From Phycisphaerae bacterium (GTDB lineage Bacteria; Planctomycetota; Phycisphaerae; Phycisphaerales; SM1A02): 64,000 nt of DNA. How positions within the stretch are numbered: the stretch's first letter is position 1; the number at the start of each line of letters is the position of its first letter. Made by a program: the position numbers and the translations under genes. The stretch covers positions 1 to 64,000 of the forward strand of contig PAQL01000031.1 of NCBI GenBank assembly GCA_002709295.1, read 5' to 3'. Positions 24,542 through 33,135 of the stretch are shown in pieces. Below the pieces are notes generated by a model. That model did not search any database. It was not told where the DNA came from and worked only from the letters and a program-made list of their open reading frames with translations.

Positions 24542-24850
24542 TCACCGGGGCCGCAGGATCAGGGCCGTGAGGCCTGTTCCGTCGGGCTCGATGTTGACCA
24601 CCTCATATTCGCCGCCATCGGGGGCCGGCAGGTTGATGATGACGACGGAGCCACGCGCGGCTGTTGCGGCGTCGGCGCTGCGCAGCGTGAGCTGCGGTTC
24701 CACCAGGCCGGTGCCGAGCTTGCCGATGGCAGGCTCGCGCCAGAGCGAGGCGAACATGCCCCGCACCGGCGTGCCGTCGAGCGTGGCCGGGTCGGACAGG
24801 GCTGCGAATACAGCCCCGTCCGCTTCGGCGACCAGGTCGCGGAAGGCCAT
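24542..24850 (-). CDS. Head-tail joining protein (lambda FII-like)
   Basis: The 102-residue product (MAFRDLVAEADGAVFAALSD...) fits the small head-tail connector family that includes lambda gpFII (GSVVIINLPAPDGGEYEVVNIEPDG). It attaches the tail to the filled head and lies right after the capsid gene, as in lambda. Confidence 0.75.
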   Translation of the reverse strand: MAFRDLVAEADGAVFAALSDPATLDGTPVRGMFASLWREPAIGKLGTGLVEPQLTLRSADAATAARGSVVIINLPAPDGGEYEVVNIEPDGTGLTALILRPR

Positions 24851-24856
24851 CGCGCG

Positions 24857-25846
24857 TTACACGGTCAGCTTGATGACTGCGCGCGGGCGCGTGCAGATGT
24901 GCAGCGGGTTGGACTGCGCCTCGCCGATCACGCCCTTGTCGAACGGCAGGCGGTCGAGCTTGGCGTAGTGTGGTACGCCGAGGGTGTTGACCGTTTCCAT
25001 GTAGTTCGCCGGGGCGAAGATGGACTTGAACAGGTCCTCGACGCCTTCCGGCACCAGGTAGGCTTCACCATCGCCGACGAACGCGGTGCTGCCGACCTTG
25101 CCGCGATAGCGCACCCACAGCACCCCGCCGAAGGTGAACGCCTGGCGGCGGTCGCCCAGCAGGCTGTCGGCCTTGGTGGACTGCAGGTAGACGTCTTTCA
25201 CCGACTTGTCGGCGATCAGCTTGGCCCAGAAGGTCGAGCCGCACAGGGCGATGGCGCCGGTACCAGTTACGGTCCCGAGCGCGTCGTCCTGCATGTCCAG
25301 CGCAATGCCGGCCTTGGCGCTGACGTCAGCGGTGCCGAACTCCATGGCCAGGGTCTGCTGGGTGATGCCGAAGCGCTGGAACAGGTCGGCCAGCGGCGTG
25401 GTGCCGTCCGCGTCGACGATCAGGCCCTTGATTGCGCCGATGCGCTGGAACTCGTGGGTGAGTTCCAGCTGCTTGCGCGCCTTCTCGATGCGGGCGTTGA
25501 CCACGTCCTGCACGCCTTGCAGCTCGGTGCGCGAGCCGGCGGCGCGGATGCCCTGGATCTCGTCGGCGGTGATGGTGAACTGCTGCGGCAGGTGAACGTT
25601 GTTGAACGGGATCAGCGTGCGCTTGCTGCCGATCACCACGCTGCCGGGTGCGCCGCGGGAGGCGGACGGGACCAGCGCGAGCACGTCGCCGTCCTTCTCG
25701 ATCTGCTGGACCGTAGTGATGCTGCCCTCTTCGTTGAAGAGGCCCATCGCGGCGAGCTGGCCGGGGACGGGGTGCTCTTCGTTGATGGTGGCAACCAGGG
25801 ACGTAACGCTAAACGCTTCGTCTTCGAAAATGGAGATGTCGGCCAT
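24857..25846 (-). CDS. Major capsid protein (lambda gpE type)
   Basis: The 329-residue product (MADISIFEDEAFSVTSLVAT...) is of the phage major capsid E family. Visible motifs are RTLIPFNNVHLPQQFTITAD and TFGGVLWVRYRGKVG. It assembles the icosahedral shell with the decoration protein upstream. AGGAG precedes the ATG. Confidence 0.93.
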   Translation of the reverse strand: MADISIFEDEAFSVTSLVATINEEHPVPGQLAAMGLFNEEGSITTVQQIEKDGDVLALVPSASRGAPGSVVIGSKRTLIPFNNVHLPQQFTITADEIQGIRAAGSRTELQGVQDVVNARIEKARKQLELTHEFQRIGAIKGLIVDADGTTPLADLFQRFGITQQTLAMEFGTADVSAKAGIALDMQDDALGTVTGTGAIALCGSTFWAKLIADKSVKDVYLQSTKADSLLGDRRQAFTFGGVLWVRYRGKVGSTAFVGDGEAYLVPEGVEDLFKSIFAPANYMETVNTLGVPHYAKLDRLPFDKGVIGEAQSNPLHICTRPRAVIKLTV

Positions 25847-25866
25847 TGTGGGCTCCTAGAAATGAG

Positions 25867-25888
25867 AAGCCCCGCAGATGCGGGGCTT
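25867..25888 (-). terminator. Hairpin between decoration and capsid genes
   Basis: A 9-bp stem AAGCCCCGC/GCGGGGCTT with a 4-nt loop is followed leftward by CTCATTTC. It may be a partial terminator or RNA processing site that adjusts capsid to decoration protein levels. Confidence 0.5.
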
Positions 25889-25905
25889 GGGAATGCCGGG
25901 TGGCG

Positions 25906-26256
25906 TTACGGGCGGATCACGATGCCCAGGGCGAACAGGTCGTCTTCGCCGGCGGTGTCGACGCCGGTGAGCAGGCGCCCCACCACTTCCGCGTCGCGGG
26001 CGACGACGGCAGCGCGCTGCGCTTCGGTCGAAATGCCGGCCGGGGCGAAGAGGATCGCTGCGGCCACTTCGGTGCCGTCGGTGGCGGCCGCGCTGTAGGG
26101 TGCGTACTCGCCGGACGCGGTGACCTTGCCCAGCAGCTGGCCGGCGGGCAGGTTGGAGGCGGTAGCCGCCAGGGTGACTTCTTCGCGCGAGCGCGTGCCG
26201 TTGGCCTCCGAAAGGAGGAATTCACCGGCGTGTACGCCTTCGGTCTTGTTGCTCAT
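25906..26256 (-). CDS. Head decoration protein (lambda gpD type)
   Basis: The 116-residue product (MSNKTEGVHAGEFLLSEANG...) matches the HDPD/gpD family that trimerises on the expanded capsid to stabilise it. TGLxxxxGEYAPYS-like and GVDxxxEDDLFALGIV patterns are visible. The start overlaps the protease stop (ATGA). Confidence 0.9.
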   Translation of the reverse strand: MSNKTEGVHAGEFLLSEANGTRSREEVTLAATASNLPAGQLLGKVTASGEYAPYSAAATDGTEVAAAILFAPAGISTEAQRAAVVARDAEVVGRLLTGVDTAGEDDLFALGIVIRP

Positions 26257-27419
26257 TGATGCGCTCCTTTCGAGGCTCGGGATTTACGGCTGGCGTAGAT
26301 GGCGCCAGGGTCTGCTGCTTTGCTCGACGCCGCGGGCGGCGTGTCATCCACGGGCGGATGATTGGTGATCTTGATCTGGCCGCTGGTGGCCACGACCTTG
26401 TCGTAGAGCTTGGCCTTGGCGGCTTCGGGCTCGACGCCGTCGATGATCAGCTGTTCGGCCTCGCCGGGCAGCTTGGCGAGGTTGCACAGCTCGCGGATGG
26501 TCTTGGCTCGCGCAACCTGCGCCTGGATGGCTTCGCGGCTTTTCAGCCCGCTGGCCTTGATCAGGGCGCCGACCAGGTTGCTGATGCCCTGCTCCGCGCA
26601 GGCGGCAGCCAGCTCGGTGGCGAGCGTGGCGGCGTCTGGCTGGTCGGAATCGGGATCGTCTTCCGGCTCGGGCTCGGCGCTGGCCAGCAGGTCGTGCGCG
26701 GCCTGGGGCGTGTTGCGGTAGCGGTTGAGGATCTTGCCGTGGGCGCAGTTGCTGGCCTTCGCCTGGTCGGCGGGCGTGACGGCATCGACGAAGCCGATCG
26801 CCAGTGCCTCAGGGGGCGTCAGCCAGGTTTCGGCGTTGATCATGCGGCGCAGTTCGGCGTCATCGACCGTCAGCGCGCGGCGGTTGTAGCTGGCGACGAT
26901 GGACTCGAAGGCCTTGTCCATCATCTCCGCGACCTTGCGCAGCTCGTCGCTGTCGCCGGCGGCAACGGTCCAGGGGTTGTGGACCATGAACAGGGCGTTG
27001 TCGGCCATTTCCACCCGGTGCGCCCCGCAGGCGGCGACGCTGGCGGCGCTGAAACAGGCGCCGACGATGTGCACCGTGCAGCGCTCACCCAGAGCCTGCA
27101 GCATGTTGTGGATGGCGATGCCGTCGAAGAGGTCGCCGCCGACGCTGTCGATCATCACGCGCACCGGCGAGGTGCCGTCATCCTGCGCCTTGAGATCGCG
27201 GATGAAGTCCGATGCGGTCATGCCCCAATAGCCGATCTCGCCGTAGAGGTATACCTCGATGATCTTCTGCTCAGCCTCGCCGACGGCGCGGATGCTGTAC
27301 CAGTGTTCGGTCTGCAGCTGGGGCGCTGCGCCGGCCTTGTTCATGATGCGCGGGCTGGCGAGCGTGCAGATGCCCAGCTGAGCCAGGGCGGCTGCCAGGG
27401 TGGAAAGGTGGCGGGTCAT
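26253..27419 (-). CDS. ClpP-like head maturation protease/scaffold
   Basis: The 388-residue product has a ClpP/S14-like protease domain (about 40-230). IEVYLYGEIGYWG, SVGGDLFDGIAIHNML, the putative nucleophile serine in CFSAASVAA and histidine in FMVHNPW are visible. A helical C-terminal part (TLATELAAACAEQGI ...) may act as scaffold. The ATG at 27419 overlaps the portal stop. It processes the prohead, as lambda gpC does. Confidence 0.9.
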   Translation of the reverse strand: MTRHLSTLAAALAQLGICTLASPRIMNKAGAAPQLQTEHWYSIRAVGEAEQKIIEVYLYGEIGYWGMTASDFIRDLKAQDDGTSPVRVMIDSVGGDLFDGIAIHNMLQALGERCTVHIVGACFSAASVAACGAHRVEMADNALFMVHNPWTVAAGDSDELRKVAEMMDKAFESIVASYNRRALTVDDAELRRMINAETWLTPPEALAIGFVDAVTPADQAKASNCAHGKILNRYRNTPQAAHDLLASAEPEPEDDPDSDQPDAATLATELAAACAEQGISNLVGALIKASGLKSREAIQAQVARAKTIRELCNLAKLPGEAEQLIIDGVEPEAAKAKLYDKVVATSGQIKITNHPPVDDTPPAASSKAADPGAIYASRKSRASKGAHQ

Positions 27420-28870
27420 TGGTCTTCCTCTTTCTGGGTCGCCGGGGCTGCGTTGGCGGCGGTGTAGGTGAGGCCGAGTTCGGCGGCGCGGCGGTTGTCC
27501 TGGGCGTTCTCTTCGTCGATCTGCTCGGCGTCGTAACCCGTGCGCAGCACGTGCTCGCTGCGGCTGTTGAGGCCGCCGGCGATTTCCTTGAGCTTGCCTT
27601 CGACGTCCTGCACCGGGTGGATGTAGGCCCAGCCCTGCGGAATCCAGCGGGTGCGCAGGTAGTCGCGGCGGCGGGCGGTGTAGTCCGCCAGCTGGATGGC
27701 ACCGGTGAGCACGGCGGTGTCGAGCCAGGCGGCGCGCACCGGGCGGCACAACTGGTGCACGTAAACGCCGAACTGCAGTTGCTCGATGCGGCGACGGAAA
27801 TCGTTCAGCAGCACGCGCAGCACGCGATCGCTGATGTCGCCCATGTCGCCCGTCAGCAGTTCATACGGCAGGCCGACACCGGCGGCGGTGGCCTGCAGCT
27901 GTTGGCGCATGAAGTCCACATAGGTGTTGCCGGCGTCAGGCGGGTCGGAAAACTCCACCTCCTCGCCTTCCATGAGCTCCTGCATGCTGCCGGGCTCGAG
28001 GCCGACCATCGGGACGCCGTCGGCGCCAGCGGTGATCGGCTGGCCGGTGATCGGGTCCAGCGGCTGCTGGCCTTCGCGCGCAGGCTTCGTGATGAAGCCG
28101 GCGAACAGGTTGCTCACTTCTTGCCGGAACAGCACCGCGTCGTCGTAGTTGTCCAGCGACTTGAGGCGCAGCAGCACCGGGGCGAGCCGGGGCACGCCGC
28201 GCAGCTGGCCGGCCTCGGTGGGCTCGAAGATGTGCAGCACGTCGCCGGCTGGCACGCGGTTCAGTGTGTTGTAGCCGGTGGCGGGGTTGGTCGGGTCGCC
28301 CGGGTGGCGGGCGTACATCCAGTACGCGACGCGCTGGCCGAGGGCGTTGAACTCGATGCCGGCGCGCACTTCGTTGCCGTTGCGGGTCTTGAAGTGCTTG
28401 TCCACGGGAACGTGCTCGGGCGCGAGCAACTGCAGCTGCAGCGGCACGGCCAGGTCGTCTTCGGCGCGGCGGTAGCGCAGGCGCACGAAGCACTCGCCGC
28501 TCTCTTCGACCATGCGGGCGATCAATGCCTGCTGGCCGTAGAAGTCGGTGAGACCGTCGGCGTCCGATTCGTCTACCCAGTCTTCCCAGAGCAGGCGCAG
28601 GGCGCGGCGCAGGGCGGCGTCTTCGATGCTTGCGCGGGGCGTGATGCCGGTGCCGATGATGCTGGACACGCGCTTGTCGATGGCACTGTAGGCGTAGGGG
28701 TCGTTGCGCACCGCTGCGCGCGAGCGCTTGCGCAGGGCCGGCAGGGCCGGCAGCGCGATAGCGTTGATGGCGCCGTCGGGTGCGTCCCAGCCTGCTGCGC
28801 GGCGCCCTGTTGCGGCGCCTTCGTAGCTTGCGCGGATGCGCTTGGGGGTCAGGCGGATGCGGTTGCTCAT
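27416..28870 (-). CDS. Portal protein (lambda gpB type)
   Basis: The 484-residue product (MSNRIRLTPKRIRASYEGAA...) is of the lambda family of portals. It forms the dodecameric DNA entry vertex. RNDPYAYSAIDKRVSSIIGTG and EDWVDESDADG are recognisable. The order gpW, portal, protease, decoration, capsid matches lambda. Confidence 0.94.
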   Translation of the reverse strand: MSNRIRLTPKRIRASYEGAATGRRAAGWDAPDGAINAIALPALPALRKRSRAAVRNDPYAYSAIDKRVSSIIGTGITPRASIEDAALRRALRLLWEDWVDESDADGLTDFYGQQALIARMVEESGECFVRLRYRRAEDDLAVPLQLQLLAPEHVPVDKHFKTRNGNEVRAGIEFNALGQRVAYWMYARHPGDPTNPATGYNTLNRVPAGDVLHIFEPTEAGQLRGVPRLAPVLLRLKSLDNYDDAVLFRQEVSNLFAGFITKPAREGQQPLDPITGQPITAGADGVPMVGLEPGSMQELMEGEEVEFSDPPDAGNTYVDFMRQQLQATAAGVGLPYELLTGDMGDISDRVLRVLLNDFRRRIEQLQFGVYVHQLCRPVRAAWLDTAVLTGAIQLADYTARRRDYLRTRWIPQGWAYIHPVQDVEGKLKEIAGGLNSRSEHVLRTGYDAEQIDEENAQDNRRAAELGLTYTAANAAPATQKEEDQ

Positions 28871-29073
28871 AGACCTTTGCCCTTGCTGTACAGGCGCGTC
28901 ACGCGGGGGCGCGTCACGGTTGCGGTGGCCAGTTGCCGGGATATCTCGTCGCGGGCGCGCAGCAGATCGTCCACGTCGCGGTACTCGACGGTGCGGTCCT
29001 GGTAGCGGACCAGCCGCTCGCCCTTGGCGATGGCCCGCTCTACCGTGGCGAGGTCGTCCTTCGTGAAAGCCAT
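28867..29073 (-). CDS. Head-tail connector gpW (lambda type)
   Basis: The 68-residue product (MAFTKDDLATVERAIAKGERLVRYQDRT... , VEYRDVDDLLRARDEI) is a clear gpW-family protein that fits at the head-tail junction. The ATG at 29073 follows the terminase stop at once; its stop overlaps the portal ATG. Confidence 0.92.
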   Translation of the reverse strand: MAFTKDDLATVERAIAKGERLVRYQDRTVEYRDVDDLLRARDEISRQLATATVTRPRVTRLYSKGKGL

Positions 29074-29074
29074 G

Positions 29075-31048
29075 TCAACGCCTCGATAGGTAGCCGCTGC
29101 GCGTGCTCCGGCGTGCCGGCATCGGCACCGGCGCTGGCGGCGGTGTGGGTTGTGGTTTTGCGGGAGTGGGCGACGGCGCTGGCTGGGCGGGCTGGTCGCT
29201 GGCGGCTGGGCCATCCGAGAACAGCGAGCCCTGCGAGACGGCCTGCCGCAGGCGCGACCATTCCGGCTCGCGGTAGCGGTGCAGGCCGAGGTAATGCGCC
29301 ATGGCCAGGTTGTACACCAGCAGGTCGAGCGCTTCGTTGCGCTCGGCCTTGCCCTTGACCCACTCGGTTTTCTTGTGGCCCTTGATGTAGCGGGCGATCT
29401 TCCGTTCCGCGACGCACTGCTGGTAGAAGTCCTCGGGCAGGTCCTGGCTGAAGTGCAGCGCGCCGGGGCCGTCGTGCATGGCGTAGCGGTTGTATATCCA
29501 GTCCTTCGCGGTGTCGGTGCCGATGATCCAGAGTTCGGCACCGTCCTTCTGCGTCGAGCCCTTCCAGGTGACATCGACCTTCGACGGGCGCTGGGCGATC
29601 ACCGGGCGGCTCGGCCGACTGGAGCCCTTGACCGCGAACACGTTGCGCCAACGGCGCAGGCGGGTGAACTGGTAGACCTCGTCGGTGTGGTGGCCGCCGG
29701 AGTCGACCGCCGCCGCGCAGATCGCCAGCTCGACGCCGGAGGTGTGCCGATAACGGGTCTTCAGGTGTTCGTCCAGCAGCGCCCAGGTGCGCTCGTCCGA
29801 GGGGTCGCCCATGATGACCTTGTGGTCGACGATCCAGCGTTCGAGCCCTTCGCCCCAGCCCACCACCAACATCTCCAAGCGATTGTGCTGGGTGTCGACG
29901 GCAGCCGTCAGGATCAGCGCGCCGCTGGGCACGCTGCCGAGCGGGTAGCTCTCGGCGCGTGCCTGCAGTTCACTGGCCTTGGTCATCTCCTGGGCCGAGT
30001 CCCACAGCCGCGCCAGGCGGGTGTTGTAGAACACCTGCATGGGCTCGAGGTCGCCCTTGTCCTGCGCCTTCTTTGCCTTGTCGTACTGCTTGGCGAGGCC
30101 GAGCCAGCTGACCCAGCCGAGCGGGGCGTACAGCGCGTTGAGGTGGAAGCCGACCGTCTCGCCGTCGCCTTCGGCATGGGCGCGCCATTCGCCGCGGGCG
30201 AGCATGTCGCCCTTGTGGTGTTCGTCGATCAGGCAGCCGCATTCGGGGTTGCAGCACAGGTACTGAACGTGGCTGTAGTCGGCCGAGTACTTGAGGTTTT
30301 CCCACTCCAGCACTTGCATCTCGGCGCAGTGCGGGCACGGCACGTAGTAGTGGCGCTGGTCGCTCTCGGCGAACAGGTCGGCGATGCGCGACGCGCCCTT
30401 GATGGTGGGCGAGCTGGAGAAGTAGACCTTGGCGTTACGGCCGAACGTGGAGGTGCGCGTCTCGGCCAGTTCGATGGGGTCGCCTTCGTTGTCGACGTCG
30501 ACGTCCCAGCGGTCGACCTCGTCGCCGTAGACGTAGCGCGCGGACAGTTCGGCCAGGTTGGACGCGGAGCCGGCGGTGGTGGCGTAGAGCGTGCCGCCTT
30601 CGAATTCCTTGGTGTCCATGGTGTTGCGCGAGTCGCGTGAGCGCGGCGAGGCGACGCGGCTGCGCAGTTCGGGCGTGGCTTCGATGGTCTTGCCGACCCG
30701 GCCGCTGACGCGCTTGGCCAGCGACAGGCTGGGCAGCAGCATCAGGATGTTGGCCGGCGCCATGTGGATGCAGCCGCCGATCCAGTTGAGGGCGATCTGC
30801 GTTTTCATCAGCTGCGAGGCGACCATGGTCACCACGCGGCGCGCCGGGTGACCGGGCGACAGGCAGCGCATCGGCTCGCGGGCGTAGGGCGTGCGGTCGG
30901 TGCGGTACGGGCCGGGCTCCGCGGCGCCGGTGTCGCGTGGGATGCGCATGTACTGGTCGGCCCATTCGTCGACCCACAGGTCAGGGTCGGGGCGCAGGCC
31001 GCGCATGTAGGCCGCACGGTACGCGGCTGCACCGTCGGCGTAGGGCAT
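29075..31048 (-). CDS. Terminase large subunit (lambda gpA type)
   Basis: The 657-residue product packages DNA with an N-terminal ATPase and a C-terminal nuclease. It matches the GpA family: WADQYMRIPRDTG, TAGSASNLAELSARYVYGDEVDRW, and CPHCAEMQVLEWEN with paired cysteines. This type usually cuts at cos sites, so linear phage DNA with cohesive ends is expected. The C-terminal tail is Pro/Ala-rich. Confidence 0.95.
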   Translation of the reverse strand: MPYADGAAAYRAAYMRGLRPDPDLWVDEWADQYMRIPRDTGAAEPGPYRTDRTPYAREPMRCLSPGHPARRVVTMVASQLMKTQIALNWIGGCIHMAPANILMLLPSLSLAKRVSGRVGKTIEATPELRSRVASPRSRDSRNTMDTKEFEGGTLYATTAGSASNLAELSARYVYGDEVDRWDVDVDNEGDPIELAETRTSTFGRNAKVYFSSSPTIKGASRIADLFAESDQRHYYVPCPHCAEMQVLEWENLKYSADYSHVQYLCCNPECGCLIDEHHKGDMLARGEWRAHAEGDGETVGFHLNALYAPLGWVSWLGLAKQYDKAKKAQDKGDLEPMQVFYNTRLARLWDSAQEMTKASELQARAESYPLGSVPSGALILTAAVDTQHNRLEMLVVGWGEGLERWIVDHKVIMGDPSDERTWALLDEHLKTRYRHTSGVELAICAAAVDSGGHHTDEVYQFTRLRRWRNVFAVKGSSRPSRPVIAQRPSKVDVTWKGSTQKDGAELWIIGTDTAKDWIYNRYAMHDGPGALHFSQDLPEDFYQQCVAERKIARYIKGHKKTEWVKGKAERNEALDLLVYNLAMAHYLGLHRYREPEWSRLRQAVSQGSLFSDGPAASDQPAQPAPSPTPAKPQPTPPPAPVPMPARRSTRSGYLSRR

Positions 31049-31065
31049 GGCGTTCAGTCAGGCGG

Positions 31066-31641
31066 TCATAGCGCCTGCTCCAGTTCGGTGGAGCTGACTC
31101 GCTCGGCGTCCTCGAGCGCGCGCCGGATGGCGGCAGAGAGGCGGCGGTCCAACTCCCAGGGGTCGTTGATGGCGGCGAGCTCCGGGGCGATCTGCTTGGG
31201 CAGGCCGAGCAGGAGGTCGCGCAGCATGCGGGCGGTCGCGAACGCGGCCGCTTCGATCGCCGGCACCTCGGCCAGCAGGCCGTGCGCCTTCCGATATTCG
31301 TCTTCGGCGAGGTTCGCCAGGTAGTGCTCGCGGCGGGCGCGGGCTTTCTGGAAATCGATGGGGCCGGCCTCTTGCGGCGGCGGCTCCAGGTCAGGTGCGG
31401 TCGGGGCGATGTGAGCCGCGACGCCTCGCGCGGCGCGCTCGCGCTGGTGGCGGTCGGCCACGCCGGCCTTGCTGGGGTCGGCGGTCTTGGTGAGCAGCGC
31501 CTCGGTGGCGGCGACGTCGACCTTCTTGCCGTCCGGAGCAAACACCAGCCGGCCCTGCTCCTTCAGCTTTGTGACGTAGCCGGGCGAAACGCCTCGGTGC
31601 GCGGCGAAGGCGCTCTTCGTCAGGTACAAGGGAGAGGTCAC
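31066..31641 (-). CDS. Terminase small subunit (Nu1-like)
   Basis: The 191-residue product has an N-terminal winged-helix DNA-binding part (LTKSAFAAHRGVSPGYVTKLKEQGRL) like lambda Nu1. A helical centre (HYLANLAEDEYRKAHG) and an oligomerisation tail follow. It binds the packaging initiation site, probably in the gap just to the right. Confidence 0.87.
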   Translation of the reverse strand: MTSPLYLTKSAFAAHRGVSPGYVTKLKEQGRLVFAPDGKKVDVAATEALLTKTADPSKAGVADRHQRERAARGVAAHIAPTAPDLEPPPQEAGPIDFQKARARREHYLANLAEDEYRKAHGLLAEVPAIEAAAFATARMLRDLLLGLPKQIAPELAAINDPWELDRRLSAAIRRALEDAERVSSTELEQAL

Positions 31642-31786
31642 GATTTCACCTAAACGGGCTGTTTTTTACCTTGGGGTGAAATTTCACTAACTTCGCAAAC
31701 CAGTCGCTAGCGAGAAAGCGGGGCCCGAATTACCCGTGTCCGGCGGAGGCTCCAGGGGCCCCTGCGGGGTGCGCGGGGCTGGTGCA
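31642..31786. other. Candidate cos/packaging region
   Basis: This non-coding 145-bp gap next to the terminase small subunit holds two 12-bp perfect palindromes: GTGAAATTTCAC at 31676-31687, and CAGGGGCCCCTG at 31753-31764. A related inverted repeat, ATTTCACC at 31643-31650, pairs with GGTGAAAT at 31675-31682. A lambda-type terminase should have its cos site in this position. Late promoter elements are also possible. Confidence 0.45.
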
Positions 31787-32521
31787 TCACCGGGCGGTCC
31801 GCACCGCGTGGTCCAGGGCGTCGCGCAGCTCGTTGCCGTAGTGCGCCTTCACCATGTTCTCGGCGATCTTGAAGAACGGGAACTCTACACGGTAGCCAGG
31901 TGCGCCACTGGTGAAGACGAACACAGGTCTCACTGCATCGCCCCAGGCAGTACTGCGGCGCTCCCAGATGCCCTGCGTGCCGTCGATCTCCGCCGCGAAG
32001 TAGCGCTGGGCATTGCCCTTGCTGCGGCTGCGGCGGCTATTGGTCGCGTTCGCTTGGTAGCCCCGGCGCTGCTCAGCAGCACCGAGGCCCGACAGCACCT
32101 TGGTGATCAGCCCGCGCGGTGCGTTGCCGTAGGCGTTCAGCATGTCGCTCGCCGGGACCGCGTATTGCCCGCGACGCATGATGCCGGCGGCGATCAATGC
32201 TTCCTCGAATCGCTTGTGCCGTCGCAACCCGCCATGCACTGCCTGCTGCAGATAGCGGTCGGCGGGGATGCCCGTCGTCCATTGATCCTTGAACCACACC
32301 CGCGCTTCCGGCTTCGCCTTCGTCGCTGGGCGGATGAACAGGCTGTTCATCGTCGTGCTGGTCGGCCTGTCGAGGCGGGCGCGCATCACCTTCAGCATCC
32401 CGCCTCTGACCCGCTGCGCCATCCGCGTCGCGGCCAGCACCCGGGCGAACGGCATGTGCTGCCGCTCGAGGTCAGTCATGAAGCGGTGTGCCTCAGTCGA
32501 ATCGACATCAATCTTGAGCAT
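31787..32521 (-). CDS. Minor tail Z-like phage protein
   Basis: The 244-residue product (MLKIDVDSTEAHRFMTDLER...) resembles phage minor tail/gpZ-like proteins (QVPFAxxxAxTRMAQRVR, SLFIRPATKAKPEARVWF, GYRVEFPFFKIAENMVKAHYGNEL). The location upstream of terminase, away from tail genes, is unusual for a tail completion protein. I chose the ATG at 32521 rather than the adjoining GTG because GAGGGCGG fits it. Confidence 0.68.
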   Translation of the reverse strand: MLKIDVDSTEAHRFMTDLERQHMPFARVLAATRMAQRVRGGMLKVMRARLDRPTSTTMNSLFIRPATKAKPEARVWFKDQWTTGIPADRYLQQAVHGGLRRHKRFEEALIAAGIMRRGQYAVPASDMLNAYGNAPRGLITKVLSGLGAAEQRRGYQANATNSRRSRSKGNAQRYFAAEIDGTQGIWERRSTAWGDAVRPVFVFTSGAPGYRVEFPFFKIAENMVKAHYGNELRDALDHAVRTAR

Positions 32522-32530
32522 CACCCGCCC

Positions 32531-32878
32531 TCAGCCATCACTATCGAGCGTCGCCGTGTTCTCGACGCCCGCACGCTTCGCCAGCCAGCGCGAGTAGATG
32601 CCGCCGGCCACATCCGCACCGATCAGCCCAGTACCGATACCGAACGCGCCTGCGAGGTAGGGATCGCCCCAGGCCCACAGCGACATCATAAGCGCGACCA
32701 TCCCGAACAGCGCCGAGCTGCCAAAACGCAGCAGCACACGGCGGGCAATCTCGCCCATCGTCACGCCCTGCACATCCGCCTGCCGCATCTCCCCGACCAA
32801 CCCGGCCAGCGCCACGGCGATCAGCAGCCAGGTCGGCAGCTCGGCCAGGGTGTTCTGCACTTGGTTCTCGGTCGACAT
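32531..32878 (-). CDS. Holin (LydA/phage holin 3 type)
   Basis: The 115-residue product has three possible membrane helices (WLLIAVALAGLVG near 15, FGSSALFGMVALMMSLWAW near 50, AFGIGTGLIGADVAGGIYS near 80) and a polar C-terminus. This matches three-span phage holins. It should permeabilise the inner membrane and release the GH19 endolysin, which is encoded 27 kb away at the other end of the late operon. Confidence 0.8.
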   Translation of the reverse strand: MSTENQVQNTLAELPTWLLIAVALAGLVGEMRQADVQGVTMGEIARRVLLRFGSSALFGMVALMMSLWAWGDPYLAGAFGIGTGLIGADVAGGIYSRWLAKRAGVENTATLDSDG

Positions 32879-32892
32879 GCGCGGGCTCCAGC

Positions 32893-32929
32893 CGGAAAAG
32901 ACAAAGCCCCGCACGATGGCGGGGCTTTG
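32893..32929 (-). terminator. Strong leftward terminator upstream of the holin
   Basis: The 11-bp stem CAAAGCCCCGC/GCGGGGCTTTG is followed, leftward, by TCTTTTCC. It ends early transcripts before the late block and is the probable target of late antitermination. The 206 bp to its right (32930-33135) hold no gene; I expect the late promoter there but cannot place it. Confidence 0.8.
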
Positions 32930-33135
32930 CGAGGTGACCGGCAGGGGCTCCGGTCGGGTTGCCTGACACAGCAGAAAGGCTCGTTTCGGTCATTGCCTTG
33001 GCGCTGCTCTGACCTGTTATGCGCTTTGTACCCCCCGACTGCGGCGGCGTAAACCGTCACTTAACGCCACCGGGCAACGTGGGCCCTATCTCCGGTTAAT
33101 CTCGCCCTGAAATGGGGATTAAGCCGGCGCGCGCT

